A stretch of DNA of 64,000 nucleotides from Aegilops tauschii subsp. strangulata (GCF_002575655.3 NC_053035.3:381401792-381465791); one strand, 5' to 3'. Counted from the stretch's first letter, positions 1 through 11,610 are shown. Notes: generated from the letters alone by a model not told the origin. Numbers and translations are program-made.

Positions 1-448
1 ACACCATCGGAGACACCTGTAGAGCATCTTTATAATCACCCAGTTATGTTGTGACGTTTGATAGCACACGAAGTGTTCCTCCGGTATTCAGGAGTTGCAT
101 AATCTCATAGTCAAAGGAACATGTATAAGTCATGAAGAAAGCAATAGCAATAACTAAACGATCATAGTGATAAGCTAATGGATGGGTCTTGTCCATCACT
201 TCATTCTCTAATGATGTGATCCCGTTCATCAAATGACAACACATGTCTATGGCTAGGAAACTTAACCATCTTTTATTAACGAGCTAGTCTAGTAGAGGCA
301 TACTAGGGACACACTGTTTGTCTATGTATTCACACATGTACTAAGTTTCTGGTTAATACAGTTCTAGCATGAATAATAAACATTTAATCATGATATAAGG
401 AAATATAAATAACAACTTTATTATTGCCTCTAGGGCATATTTCCTTCA
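1..448 (-). repeat. Angela-like 3' LTR, partial
   Basis: This is the 5' portion of the 3' LTR, cut by the window start. It aligns with two separate stretches of the 5' LTR: about 25226-25359 and 50486-50803. The junction AAGTCATGAAGAAAGC near 127-142 is uninterrupted here, so this copy preserves the pre-insertion site of the CACTA element. The LTR boundary at 448 is set by TGAAGG on the minus strand next to a purine-rich PPT. Confidence 0.92.
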
Positions 449-460
449 GTCTCCCACTTG
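449..460 (-). other. polypurine tract of the Angela-like element
   Basis: The minus strand reads CAAGTGGGAGAC directly before the 3' LTR start TGAAGG. This is the expected plus-strand priming site for reverse transcription. Confidence 0.8.
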
Positions 461-481
461 CACCAGAGTCAATAATCTAGA

Positions 482-1040
482 TTACATAGTAATGATTCTA
501 ACACCCATGGAGTCTTGGTGCTGATCATGTTTTGCTCGTGAGAGTGGCTTAGTCAACGGGTCTACAACATTCAGATCCGTATGTATTTTGCAAATCTCTA
601 TGTCTCCCTCCTTGACTTTATTGCGGATTGAATTGAAGCGTCTCTTGATGTGCTTGGTTCTGTTGTGAAATCTGGATTCCTTTGCCAAGGAAATTGCACC
701 AGTATTGTCACAAAAGATTTTCATTGGACCCGATGCACTACGAATGACACCTAGATCGGATATGAACTCCTTCATCCAGACTCCTTCATTTGCTGCTTCC
801 GAAGCAGCTATGTATTCCGCTTCACACGTAGATCCCGCCACGACTCTCTGTTTGGAACCGCACCAACTTACAGCTCCACCATTCAATATAAATACGTATC
901 CGGTTTGTGACTTAGAGTCATCCGGAGCAGTGTCAAAGCTTGCATCGACGTAACCATTTACAACGAGCTCTTTGTCACCTCCATAAACGAGAAATATATC
1001 CTTAGTCCTTTTTAGGTATTTCAGGATGTTATTGACCGCT
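482..1040 (-). pseudogene. copia RNase H domain
   Basis: This is the C-terminal part of copia Pol. An open segment at 482-886 contains SWCGSKQRVVAGSTCEAEY, the CDNTGAISLAK stretch and TKHI, then the conserved end with VDPLTKPLSR. The same frame continues upstream to 1040 without a start, including the YVDASFD-type RNase H start. It is separated from the RT region by a TGA at 1041-1043, so it is a segment of one broken polyprotein and not a separate gene. The PPT and 3' LTR follow directly. Confidence 0.88.
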
Positions 1041-1042
1041 GT

Positions 1043-1724
1043 TCAATGATCCACTCCTGGATTACTTTGGTACCTCCCTACTATAGTTATAGCAAGGCGC
1101 ACATCAGGTCTGGTACACAACATTGCATACATGATAGAACCTATGGCTGATGCATAGGGAATGACTTTCATTTTCTCTCTATCTTCTGCAGTGGTCGGGC
1201 ATTGAGTCTTACTCAACTTCACACCTTGTAACACAGGCAAGAACCCTTTCTTTGACTGATCCATTTTGAACTTCTTCAAAATCTTATCAAGGTATGGTGC
1301 TGTGTGAAAGTCCAATTAAGCGTCTTGATCTATCTCTATAGATCTTGATTCCTAATATGTAAGCAGCTTCACCGAGGTCTTTCATAGAAAAACTCTTATT
1401 CAAGTATCCTTTTATGCTATCCAGAAATTATATATCATTTCCAAGCAACAATATGTCATCCACATATAATATTAGAAATGCTACAGAGCTCCCACTCACT
1501 TTCTTGTAAATACAGGCTTCTCCAAAAGTCTGTATAAAACCATATGCTTTGATCACACTATCAAACCGTTTATTCCAACTCCGAGAGGCTTGCACCAATC
1601 CATAAATGGATCGCTGGAGCTTGCACACTTTAGTAGCACCCTTTGGATCGACAAAACCTTCTGGTTGCATCATATACAACTCTTTTTCTAGAAATCCATT
1701 CAGGAATGCAGTTTTGACGTCCAT
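1043..1724 (-). pseudogene. copia reverse transcriptase, catalytic and connection parts
   Basis: The piece at 1428-1724 begins MDVKTAFLNG and carries the RT catalytic motif YVDD at about residues 87-90 (ILYVDDILLLG). The piece at 1043-1315 carries the thumb/connection sequence with AIGSIMYAMLCTRPD. The stretch 1316-1427 between them is closed by stops. A TAA at 1725-1727 separates it from the upstream integrase/RT segment, and a TGA at 1041-1043 from RNase H. The YVDD active site survives although the chain is broken at least three times. The domain is certain; the copy cannot make full-length Pol. Confidence 0.88.
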
Positions 1725-3104
1725 TTACCAAATTTCATAATCATAAAATGCGACAATTGCTAACATGATTCGAACAGACTTAAGCATCGCTACGGGTGAG
1801 AAAGTCTCATCGTTGTCAACTCCTTGAACTTGTCGAAAACCTTTTGCAACAAGTCGAGCTTTGTAGACAGTAACATTACTGTCAGCGTTGGTCTTCTTCT
1901 TGAAGATCCATTTATTTTCTATGGCTTGCCGATCATCAGGCAAGTCAATCAAAGTCCATACTTTGTTCTCATACATGGATCCCATCTCAGATTTCATGGC
2001 CTCAAGCCATTTCGCGGAATCTGGGCTCATCATCGTTTCCTCATAGTTCGTAGGTTCGTCATGGTCAAGTAACATGACCTCCAGAACAGGATTACCGTAC
2101 CCCTCTGGTGCGGATCTTACTCTGGTTGAGCTACGAGGTTCGGTAGTAACTTGATGAGAAGTTTCATGATCATCATCATTAGCTTCCTCACTAATTGGTG
2201 TAGGAATCACTGGAACTGATTTCTGTGAGGAACTACTTTCCAATAAGGGAGCAGGTACAATTACCTCATCAAGTTCTACTTTCCTCCCACTCACTTCTTT
2301 CGAGAGAAACTCCTTCTCTAGAAAGGATCCATTCTTAGCAACGAATATCTTGCCTTCGGATCTGTGATAGAAGGTGTACCCAACAGTCTCCTTTGGGTAT
2401 CCTATGAAGACACATTTCTGCGATTTGGGTTCGAGCTTATCAGGTTGAAGATTTTTCACATAAGCATCGCAGCCCCAAACTTTAAGAAATGACAACTTGG
2501 GTTTCTTGCCAAACCACAGTTCATATGGTGTCGTCTCAACGGATTTAGATGGTGCCCTATTTAACGTGAATGGAGCCGTCTCTAAAGCATAACCCCAAAA
2601 CGATAGTGGTAAATTAGTAAGAGACATCATAGATCGCACCATATCTAATAAAGTGCGGTTAGGAAGTTCGGACACACCGTTACGCTGTGGTGTTCTGAGT
2701 GGCGTGAGTTGCGAAACTATTCCGCATTGTTTCAAATGAAGACCAAACTCGTAACTCAAATATCCACCTCCACGATCAGATCGTAGAAACTTTATTTTCT
2801 TGTTACGATGATTTTCCACTTCACTCTGAAATTCTTTGAACTTTTCAAATGTTTTAGACTTATGTTTCATCAAGTAGATATACCCATATCTGCTCAAATC
2901 ATCTGTGAAGGTCAGAAAATAACGATACCCGCCGTGAGCCTCAACACTCGTCGGACCGCATACATAAGTATGTATTATTTCCAACAAGTCTGTTGCTCGC
3001 TCCATTGTTCCGGAGAACGGAATCTTAGTCATCTTGCCCATGAGGCATGGTTCGCAAGCATCAGGTGATTCATAATCAAGTGATTCCAAAAGCCCTATCA
3101 GCAT
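1725..3104 (-). pseudogene. copia integrase core and N-terminal RT
   Basis: The 459-codon open segment holds the integrase core and then the start of RT (ENKWIFKKK, ARLVAKGFRQ, DETFSPVAMLKSVR). In the DDE triad, the first aspartate is replaced by Y47 in HTYVCGP. The second (D110 in LRSDRG) and the glutamate (E146 in NGVSE) are present, with the spacing expected of D35E. Both the lost aspartate and the stop after EIW point to loss of function. The start at 3104 is only the first Met after an upstream break; the true polyprotein begins in gag. Confidence 0.9.
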
Positions 3105-3223
3105 GGAGTTTCTTCATGCGCTTTACACCAATATGACCTAAACGGCAGTGCCACAAATAAGTTGCACTATCTTTATTAAACTTATATCTTTTGGCTTCAA
3201 TACTATCAATATGTGTATCACCA

Positions 3224-3743
3224 CTATCGAGATTCAACAAAAAATAGACCACTCATCAAGGGTGCATGACCATAAAAGATATTACTCATATAAATAGAAC
3301 AACCATTATTCTCTGATTTAAATGAATAACCGTCTCGCATCAAACAAGATCCAAATATAATGGTCATGCTTAACGCTGGCACCAAATAACAATTATTCAG
3401 GTCTAAAACTAATCCCGAAGGTAGATGTAGAGGTAGCGTGCCGACGGCGATCACATCGACTTTGGACCACGCGCATCGTCACCTTGTCCTTAGCCAATCT
3501 TCGCTTAATCCGTAGCCCCTGTTTTGAGTTGCAAATATGAGCAACAGAACTAGTATCAAATACCCAGGCGCTACTACGAGCATTAGTAAGGTACACATCA
3601 ATAACATGTATATCAAATATACCATTCACTTTGCCATCCTTCTTATCCGCCAAATACTTGGGGCAGTTCCGCTTCCAGTGACCAGTCCCTTTGCAGTAGG
3701 AGCACTCAGTCTCAGGCTTAGGTCCAGACTTGGGCTTCTTCAC
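3224..3743 (-). pseudogene. copia zinc knuckle, protease and pre-integrase region
   Basis: The segment 3393-3743 carries a CCHC zinc knuckle, CSYCKGTGHWKRNC (CX2CX4HX4C), typical of the nucleocapsid end of Gag. It is followed by the aspartic protease motif, which reads VFDTSS where DTG is expected. The overlapping segment 3224-3454 in another frame continues the protease/pre-integrase chain. A frameshift therefore lies near 3400-3450 and the protease active site is altered. It links gag (upstream) to integrase (downstream). Confidence 0.8.
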
Positions 3744-4455
3744 TTGAGCAGCAACTTGCTTATCATTCTTCTTGAAGTTCCCTTCTTCCCTTTGCCCTTT
3801 TTCTTGAAACTAGTGGTCTTGTTAACCATCAACACTTGATGCTCCTTCTTGATTTCTACCTCCGCAGCCTTTAGCATCGCGAAGAGCTCGGGAATTGTCT
3901 ATCCATCCCTTGCATATTATAGTTCATCACGACACTTTTGTAGCTTGATGGCAGTGATTGAACAACTCTGTCAATGACACTATCAACCGGAAGATTAACT
4001 CCCAGTTGAGTCAAGCGGTTGTGGTACCCAGACATTCTGAGTATATATTCACTGACAGAACTATTCTCCTCCATTTTGCAGCTATAGAACTTATTGGAGA
4101 CTTCATATCTCTCAATCCGGGCATTTGCTTGAAATATCAACTTCAACTCTTGGAACATCTCATAGGCTCCATGATGTTCAAAACGTCGTTGAAGTACCGG
4201 TTCTAAGCCGTAAAGCATGGCACACTGAACTATCGAGTAGTCATCAGCTTTGCTCTGCCAGGCGTTCATAACGTCCGGCGTTGCTCCTGCACCGGGTCTT
4301 GCACCTAGCGGTGCTTCCAGGATGTAATTCTTCTGTGCAGCAATGAGGATAATCCTCAAGTTACGGACCCAGTCCGTGTAGTTGCTACCATCATCTTTCA
4401 ACTTAGCTTTCTCTAGGAACGCATTAAAATCCAAAGGAAGAGTAGCACGGGCCAT
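3744..4455 (-). pseudogene. copia gag (capsid part), frameshifted
   Basis: The start at 4455 (MARATLPLDFNAFLEKAKL) is the natural gag start: it follows the leader and begins the capsid-like retrotransposon gag domain (YTDWVRNLRIIL near residues 26-37, QSLPSSYKSVVMNYN near the end). The open frame runs to 3871. The capsid/nucleocapsid linker continues in another frame (a lysine-rich stretch with VNKTTSFKKKGKGKKG) to the zinc knuckle, so there is a frameshift close to 3895. Gag would form virus-like particles in the cytoplasm; this copy is broken. Confidence 0.87.
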
Positions 4456-5678
4456 TTATCTACAACAACATAGACATGCAAAATACTATCAATTACTAAG
4501 TTCATGATATATTAAAGTTCAATTAATCATATTACTTAAGAACTCCCACTTAGATAGACATCCCTCTAATCATCTAAGTGATCACGTGATCCATATCAAC
4601 TAAACCATGTCCGATCAGCACGTGAGATGGAGTAGTTTTCAATGGTGAATATCACTATGTTGATCATATCTACTATATGATTCACGCTCGACCTTTCGGT
4701 CTCAGTGTTCCGAGGCCATATCTGCATATGCTAGGCTCATCAAGTTTAACCCGAGTATTCTGCGTGTGGAAAATTGACTTGCACCCATTGTATGTGAACA
4801 TAGAGCTTATCACACCCGATCATCACGTGGTGTCTCGGCACGACGAACTGTAGCAACGGTGCATACTCAGGGAGAACACTTGTACCTTGAAAATTTAGTG
4901 AGAGATCATCTTATAATGCTACCATCATACTAAGCGAAATAAGATGCATAAAAAGATAAACATCACATGCAATCAAATAAAGTGATACGATATGGCCATC
5001 ATCATCTTGTGACTTTGATCTCCATCTCCAAAGCACCGTCATGATCACCATCGTCACTGGCTTGACACCTTGATCTCCATCGAAGCATCGTTGTCGTCTC
5101 GCCAACTATTGCTTCTACGACTATTGCTACCACTTAGTGATAAAGTAAAGCAATTACATGGCAATTGCATTTCATACAATAAAGCGACAACCATATGGCT
5201 CCTGCCAGTTGCCGATAACTGTTACAAAACATGATCATCTCATACAACAATTTATATATCATCACGTCTTGACCATATCACATCACAGCAAGCCCTGCAA
5301 AAACAAGTTAGACGTCCTCTACTTTGTTGTTGCAAGTTTTATGTGGCTGCTACGGGCTTCTAGCAAGAACCGTTCTTACCTACGCATCAAAACCACATCG
5401 ATTTTTCATCAAGTGTGCTGTTTTAACCTTCAACAAGGACCGGGCGTAGTCAAACTCAATTCAACTAAAGTTGGAGAAATAGACACCCACTAGCCACCTG
5501 TGTCCGAAGCACGGTGGTAGAACCAGTTTCATGAACGCGGTCATGTAATGTCGGTCTGGGCCGCTTCATCCAACAATACCGCCGAATCAAAGTATGACAT
5601 GCTGGTAAGCAGTATGACTATTATCGCCCACAACTCTTTGTGTTCTACTCGTGCATATAACATCTAGGCATAGACCTG
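4456..5678 (-). other. untranslated leader of the Angela-like element
   Basis: This is about 1.2 kb between the PBS and the gag start, with no supported reading frame. A long leader of this kind is usual in this copia group, where packaging and dimerisation signals lie. I cannot point to a specific signal. Confidence 0.7.
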
Positions 5679-5690
5679 GCTTTGATACCA
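5679..5690 (-). other. primer binding site, tRNA-iMet type
   Basis: The minus strand reads TGGTATCAAAGC one base after the LTR end. This differs by one base from the usual copia PBS TGGTATCAGAGC, complementary to the 3' end of initiator tRNA-Met. Confidence 0.85.
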
Positions 5691-5691
5691 C

Positions 5692-6106
5692 TGTTGCAGA
5701 ATGCAGTATTTCAAAAAATTTACCTACGATCATGCAAGATCTATCTAGGTGATGCATGGCAACAAGCGGGGAGAGTGTGTCCACGTACCCTCATAGACCG
5801 AAAGAGGAAGTGTTTAGTAACACGATTGATGTAGTCGAACGTCTTCGTGATCCAACCGATCCAAGTACCGAACGTACGGCACCTCCGCGATCAGCACACG
5901 TTTAGCTCGATGACGTCCCTCAAACTCTTGATCCAGTTGAGGCCGAAGGAGAGTTCCGTCAGCACGATGGCGTGGTGACGGTGATGTTGAAGTTACCGGC
6001 GCAGGGCTTCGCCTAAGCACTACGACGATATGACCGAGGTGTGTAACTGTGGAGGGGGGCACCACACACGGCTAAAAGATCAACTTGTGTGTTCTAGGGT
6101 GCCCCC
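5692..6106 (-). repeat. Angela-like 5' LTR, segment 1
   Basis: This is the 3' end of the LTR in element orientation, ending in TGCAACA next to the PBS. It is interrupted at 6106 by element A. The LTR resumes at about 24488 on the other side. Confidence 0.88.
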
Positions 6107-6577
6107 TGTCGGTGTCAAAACCGGCAGATCTCGGGTAGGGGGTCCCGAACTGTGCGTCTGAGGATTGAAGGTAACAGGAGACAGGGACACGATGTTTACC
6201 CAGGTTCGGGCCCTCTTAATGGAGGTAATACCCTACTTCTTTCTTGATTTACTTTGATGAGTATGGGGGTTACAAGAGTTGATCTACCTCGAGATCGTAA
6301 TAGCTAAACCCTAGATGTCTAGCCTGATCGATTATGATTGCCTCTATGTACTAAGCCCTCCGGTTTATATAGACACTGGAGGGGGTTAGGGTTGTACAGA
6401 GTCGGTTTACAAAGAAATGAATCTTCATATCCGAACACCAAGCTTTCCTTCCACGCCAAGGAGAGTCCCATCCGGACACGGGGGGAAGCCTTCTATCTTG
6501 TACCTTCTTGGCCCACCAGTCCGGCCCACGTCACATAGCCCGGACGCCCGGGGACCCCCTAATCCAGGACTCCCTCA
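6107..6577 (-). repeat. Element A 3' LTR (471 bp)
   Basis: It runs from TGTCGGTGTCAAAACC to CAGGACTCCCTCA on the plus strand. On the minus strand it begins TGAGGGAGTCC and ends in CACCGACA, giving the TG...CA ends. A TATA-like TATATAAA lies on the minus strand around 6363-6370. It differs from the truncated 5' LTR at roughly 15-17 sites by eye. Confidence 0.9.
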
Positions 6578-6590
6578 GTAGCCCCTGAAC
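6578..6590 (-). other. Element A polypurine tract
   Basis: The minus strand reads GTTCAGGGGCTAC directly before the 3' LTR. The same PPT is found at B (47556-47568), and a near-identical one at E (31169-31182). Confidence 0.8.
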
Positions 6591-6910
6591 CAGGCTTCAA
6601 TGATGATGTATCCAGCACGCAGATTGTCTTCGGCATTGCAAGGCGGGTTCCTCCTCCGAACACTTCAAAGAGTTTTGCTGATGGGATGTTACGTCTGGCC
6701 ACTTCATTATTTCGAATCGTTTTTTGACCTCCCGTTTCACGTTTCGAGACGTAGCCTCCGGTGACACGTCTTGTCAAAGTAGAGATCGTGTCCCCTTATT
6801 ACGGGATTCTCATCAATACATGCTTGGGAAATCCAACCGTGCCGTTCGCACGACCCCTTGGGAATAGGTGAGCTTTAAGGCCTGTGGGGGGACGCTTGAT
6901 ATTCGGTGCC

Positions 6911-6918
6911 TTTATAAG
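6911..6918 (+). promoter_or_regulatory. TATA-like box of the antisense gene in element A
   Basis: TTTATAAG, embedded in GCCTTTATAAGGAGATAAGG, lies 119 bp upstream of the ATG at 7030. The same sequence with one change lies 121 bp upstream of the corresponding ATG in element B (minus strand, 47134-47141). Conservation of sequence and spacing in two copies supports a promoter for the antisense gene; activity is inferred. Confidence 0.55.
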
Positions 6919-7029
6919 GAGATAAGGATCCACCTTTTTACCCCACTCCTTCTCCCTCCTCAGCCTATCCACCCTCGAGCTCCAGCGCGCAAGTCTCAAT
7001 CTTTTTCGTCCCCCGCAAACATTCCAGCC

Positions 7030-7401
7030 ATGTCTGGATCTGGAGCGCAGGGCAAATGGATGGCCTCCTCCATCATGGAGGGGAACATCCAGGAGCTCTG
7101 GGAAGCGGGGTACCTAGTAAAGGAAATTGCCCACTGGCTTCCTGCCAAGAAGCAGATCGTCCCCACTCTGGAGCCTAATGAGAGGGTAGTATTCATCCCC
7201 CATTTCCTTCACGGACTAGGATTTCCCCTTCATCCTTTCGTCCGCGGTCTCATGTTTTACTACGGGCCAGATTTCCATGATCTAGCCCCGAATTCCTTCC
7301 TCAACATTTCGGCGTTCATCGTCGTATGCGAGGCATTCCTCAGCATCCCCCACTTCGGCCTATAGCTCAAGGTCTTCAATGTGAAGCCAAAAGTGGTGGA
7401 T
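7030..7401 (+). pseudogene. Antisense gene of element A, exon 1 first part (gypsy-type Transposase_28 family)
   Basis: The start MSGSGAQGKWM matches the start of the B copy (MSGSGGQGKWM), so ATG 7030 is chosen over earlier in-frame sequence. The protein carries FIPHFLHGLGFPLHPF and the PNSFLNISAFIVVCEAFL region, typical of the grass family that databases call putative gypsy-type transposon protein (Pfam Transposase_28). The biochemical function of that family is unknown to me. An in-frame TAG at 7363-7365 stands where B has a tryptophan. The exon is cut at 7401 by the solo-LTR-like element and resumes at 11611. Confidence 0.75.
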
Positions 7402-7411
7402 TGTAACGCCC

Positions 7412-7470
7412 ACAATGCGGCTATATCTCCCACGTGTCGAGGCACGACTTAGAGGCATAACCGCATTGTA
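7412..7470. repeat. Terminal inverted repeat (hairpin) at the LTR end
   Basis: ACAATGCGGCTAT pairs with ATAACCGCATTGT (12 of 13 bases), and an inner CGTG/CACG pair lies in the loop. It sits 10 bp from the end of the solo LTR, i.e. near the 3' LTR end in minus orientation, where RNA end formation or strand transfer could use a stem. Confidence 0.6.
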
Positions 7471-10400
7471 GGTATTGTCGCAAGAAGGGTCATCTTCACA
7501 CAATTCCATGTAATGAACAAGAATGGGATAACGAGAGTTGGCTTACAATCGCCACTTCACACAATACATAAATTAATTCATACATCATCCAAAATCCACA
7601 CATAGACCAACTACGGTCAAATCCAAATGAAAATAAGATAACCCCAAATGCTAGATCCCCGATCGTCCCAACTGGGCTCCACTACCGATCATCCGGAAAA
7701 GAAACATAGTAACGACCACGTTCCTCGTCGAACTCCCACTTGAGCTCGGTTGCGTCCTCTGCACTGGTATCATCGGCACCTGCAACTGTTTTGGTAGAAT
7801 CTGTGAGTCACGAGGACTCATCAATCTTACACCCGCGAGATCAAGACTATTTAAGATTATAGGAAAAGATGGTGTAATGAGGTGGAGCTGCAGCAAGCAC
7901 TAAGCATATATGGTGGCTAACATACGCAAAAGAGAGCGAGAAGAGAAGCAACGCAACGGTCGCGAAGCTAGAAATGATCAAGAAGTGATCCTGAAACTAC
8001 TTACGTTCATGCATAACTCAAACCGTGTTCACTTCCTGGACTCCGCCGAAAAGAGACCATCACGGCTACACACACGGTTGATGTATTTTAATTAAGTCAA
8101 GTGTCAAGTTCTCTACAACCGGACATTAACAAATTCCCATCTGCCTCATAACCGCGGGCACGGCTTTCGAAAGATAATACCCTGCAGGGGTGTCCCAACT
8201 TAGCCCATTATAAGCTCTCACGGTCAACGAAGGATAAACCTTCTCCCAGGAAGACCCGCTCAGTCTCGGAATCCCGATTTACAAGACATTTCGACAATGG
8301 TAAAACAAGACCAGCAAAGCCGCCCGACTGTGCCGACAAATCCCGATAGGAGCTGCACATATCTCATTCTCAGGGCACACCGGATGAGACAGGCTACGAG
8401 TAAAGCCAGACTTCGAGTTTCCCCGAGGTGGCCCCGCAGGCGGCTCGGTTCGGACCAACACTCGAAGGAGCACTGGCCCGGGGGGGGGGGGGTTAAAATA
8501 AAGATGACCCTCGGGCTCGCGAAAACCCAATGGAAGAAGGCTTAGGTGGCAAATGTTAAAACCAAAGTTGGGCCTTGCTGGAGGAGTTTTATTCAAGGCG
8601 AACTGTCAAGGGGGTCCCATAAATCACCCAACCGCGTAAGGGACGCAAAAATCCAGGAACATAACACCGGTATGACGGAAACTAGGGCGGCAAGAGTGGA
8701 ACAAAACACCAGGCATAAGGCCGAGCCTTCCACCCTTTACCAAATATATAGATGCATTAATTTAATAAGAGATATTGTGATATGCCAAAATATCCATGTT
8801 CCAACATGGAACCAAACTTCAACTTCACCTGCAACTAGCAACGCTATAAGAAGGGCTGAGCAAAAGCGGTAACTTAGCCAAACAACGGTTTGCTAGGAAA
8901 GGTTGGTTAGAGGCTTGACATGGCAATAATGGGAGGCATGATATAGCAAGTGGTAGGTAGCGCAGCATGGCAATAGAACGAACAACTAGCAAAGCAAAGA
9001 TAGAAGTGATTTCGAGGGTATGGTCATCTTGCCTGCAAGGTTCTCAGAGTTGTTGAAAGCTTGATCCTCGTAAGCGTACTCAACAGGTTCCTCGTTCACG
9101 AACTCGTCTCCCAGCTCTACCCACAGCAAGAACACAAGCAATTGAACCACAATCAATCACGGGAAATGCACAAGCAACATGATGCAAAACATGCATAATA
9201 TGCGAGATATGATATGCGATGCATATGCGTGCTCCGGAAGAAAAAGGATGATGAAGGCATCAACTTGGCAAACCAAGTATGCCACTGGAAAGATGAGATG
9301 ATTTCGGTCGAAATCGATATTAAGATCACCGGGAACGGATGCACGGTTTGCAAATGGCAAGCAAAACAAGAATGACACGATTCTGCGATTAACAGCCTGA
9401 TAGCACTTAGAATACATCAAGTAACTATGCTACAGCACCCCAACATAGCATCAAAGCATATCGCAGTAATCTACAGGAGATGCTTGACAAAATATGAACA
9501 CTGAACTATGGCTAGATCACAAAATAACAGGTTCAAACAAGCATGACAAAAGTGCAAAAGATATCAGCTTCACAGACATGGCATAAACAGCATCAGGTAG
9601 CAATGTTCAAAGCAAGCAAACAACATGCTACATGAACTGAACATAGCAAAACAAGGCATGGCATGAATCTACTAAATACATAGAACAAAAGTCCCTTACT
9701 GACCATGAGCCCAAAAGGCACAGAAGATATGATGGCACCCATGTAAACATAGCAAGTTTCGTTAACTGGTTTCAGACAGCAGAAAACAGAGCATTGAATT
9801 AACAGAATTATGAAGGCATCTTTGTGAGCACTATTCACTCATCACAAAGCAATGCATGACAAAACAAACATACCTACAGCAAGATGGCATGTTTAGGAAG
9901 CTAACCATGACAAGAGCAAGTTCATAGCATGTATGGATCAACTACAACAACCTTGGAAAAATTGAATATCATGTTAACATTCTGCCAGGAACATTTTATA
10001 GCAAAAGTAGAGCAAGATTAAGACATGCTAGGGTACTCCATAATTGCAACCAGGGGCATGGATGCATAGAGCACAACTATATCTACAAAACATCCTTACT
10101 GAACATACCCAAAAGAAACATGGATCTCTCTGTAGCCACATGGATACATGGCAACAAAATAACGGCAGGTAAAAGACTTAGCAAAATCCTAAGTCCCTGA
10201 AAACAGAAACATCACGAAGCCTAGTTTGCATGCTTGTTCTAGTCACCACATAGATCACAAAACTACATGGCATACACCTCTGTAAATATGGCATGGCATA
10301 GATCAAAACACCTGTAGAGCTCATGCCCATAAGATGCACACATCAAATGCAACAAAAATAACAAAACATCAAGTTCTGATAAGTAACAGCAGTAAAGATC

Positions 10401-10581
10401 ATATAACACTCTTGCATCAGAGATTTGGGCATCAAGATGGACGCAAACGAGCATGGCACAATGGAACAAAATGAAGAGCATCTCGTGATGAACATTTCGA
10501 TATATCATGCACGCAAAACGGAGCAGTATGCAGTGAGATATGCCATGATGAACAGAGCAACATAATATAACAGAAAAAGAC

Positions 10582-11060
10582 ATGGGAAATTTCGGGGTCA
10601 ACCTCTCAGATCTAGATCTGGCGCGGATTACGAAGTTCACCGGGGCGCTCGCCGGAGATGGGGAAGGAGGAGGGTGGCGAGCTCGGATCCGGCATGGGAG
10701 GGTCCCACGGCGAGGGCGGCGCGGCGTGGAGGCGCGGGCGATGCGGACGGAGGCCGCGGTGGCCGGTGACGGGGACGGGCGCCGGCGCGAGAGGTGCGGC
10801 GGTGGCGGTCGGCGGTCGGGACGCGGGCGGGGAGGCGCTGGGGCGCGGGCGATGCGGGAACGGGGAGCCGCGCGGGGCAGAGGCGCAGCCCGGGTTCGGC
10901 CTGGCGGCGGGCCGGCGGCGCGGGAGCGGTGGCGTGCCACGTGGCGCGCGCCGATTGGAGCGGGCGCGGCGGCGGGAACGTCTGGCGCGGGACGGACGCG
11001 TCCGGCGGCGGAGAGGGAGCGGGCTAGGGTTTCGTGTGCGCGAAAAATCCGGGAGGATCA
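10582..11060 (-). other. GC-rich leader of the solo LTR
   Basis: This is a CpG-rich stretch downstream (minus strand) of the TATA-like box. It gives long Arg/Gly/Pro-rich open frames in several frames on both strands, which I treat as compositional artefacts. It is probably the transcribed R/U5 leader of the LTR. Confidence 0.55.
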
Positions 11061-11062
11061 CT

Positions 11063-11070
11063 TATTTATA
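11063..11070 (-). promoter_or_regulatory. TATA box of the solo LTR promoter
   Basis: The minus strand reads CTACCTATAAATAAGTGATC; TATAAATA is a strong plant TATA match. It lies about 0.54 kb from the LTR 5' end (11605) and just before the GC-rich leader, which sets the orientation of this LTR to minus. Confidence 0.6.
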
Positions 11071-11610
11071 GGTAGAGGGAGCTAGGAGACTCCAAATGGA
11101 GTGCGGTTTTGCCCACACGATCGTGATCGAACGACCGAGAGCATGGAGGGGGCTTAGATGGGTTATTGGGCTGTTTGGAGGGGTGTTTGGCTGCAACACA
11201 CAAAAGGACTTTGCGATTACCCGGTTAACCATTGGAGCATCAAACGACCTCCAAATGGAACGAAACTTGACAGGTGGTCTACCGTTGGTGTACCAAGGCC
11301 ACTTGGCAAACCTCGGTCCATTCCGAGATCGTTTAACACCCGCTCACGAAAAGAAACAAGAGGAGTGCGCCGGTGCATGTGGGAGTGCCGGATTGCAAAA
11401 CGGACAACGGGGAAAATGCTCGGATGCATGAGACGAACACGTATGCAAATGAGATGTACATGATGACATGATATGAAATGCATGACATGAACAAAATGCA
11501 AAACGAAAGACAAAAACCCGACCACGATGGGAATATCATAACACAAAGCCGAAAATGGCAAGAGTTGGAGTTACAAATATGAAAAGTTACATCCGGGGTG
11601 TTACATGGAT

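Larger units (their letters stand above)
7402..11605 (-). mobile_element. Solo LTR (4.2 kb) of a long-LTR gypsy-type element, possibly Sukkula-like
   Basis: The 4204-bp block starts TGTAACGCCC and ends GGGTGTTACA, and is flanked by the 5-bp duplication TGGAT (7397-7401 and 11606-11610) inside an exon of the antisense gene. The ends are TG...CA and also nearly inverted repeats of each other (TGTAACGCCC versus TGTAACACCC). There is no PBS, PPT, internal region or second LTR copy, so a solo LTR left by LTR-LTR recombination is the simplest reading. The length recalls the barley LARD Sukkula, but that assignment is memory-based and weak. No believable coding is present. Confidence 0.75.

Noticed and set aside
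10582..11085. Long Arg/Gly/Pro-rich open frames on both strands
   Set aside because: GC-rich LTR leader in which all frames stay open; no domain, and frames on opposite strands overlap.
7402..11605. DNA transposon with TIRs (because of TGTAAC.../...GTTACA ends)
   Set aside because: A 5-bp duplication, TG...CA ends, LTR-like TATA and leader layout, and no long TIRs fit a solo LTR better.
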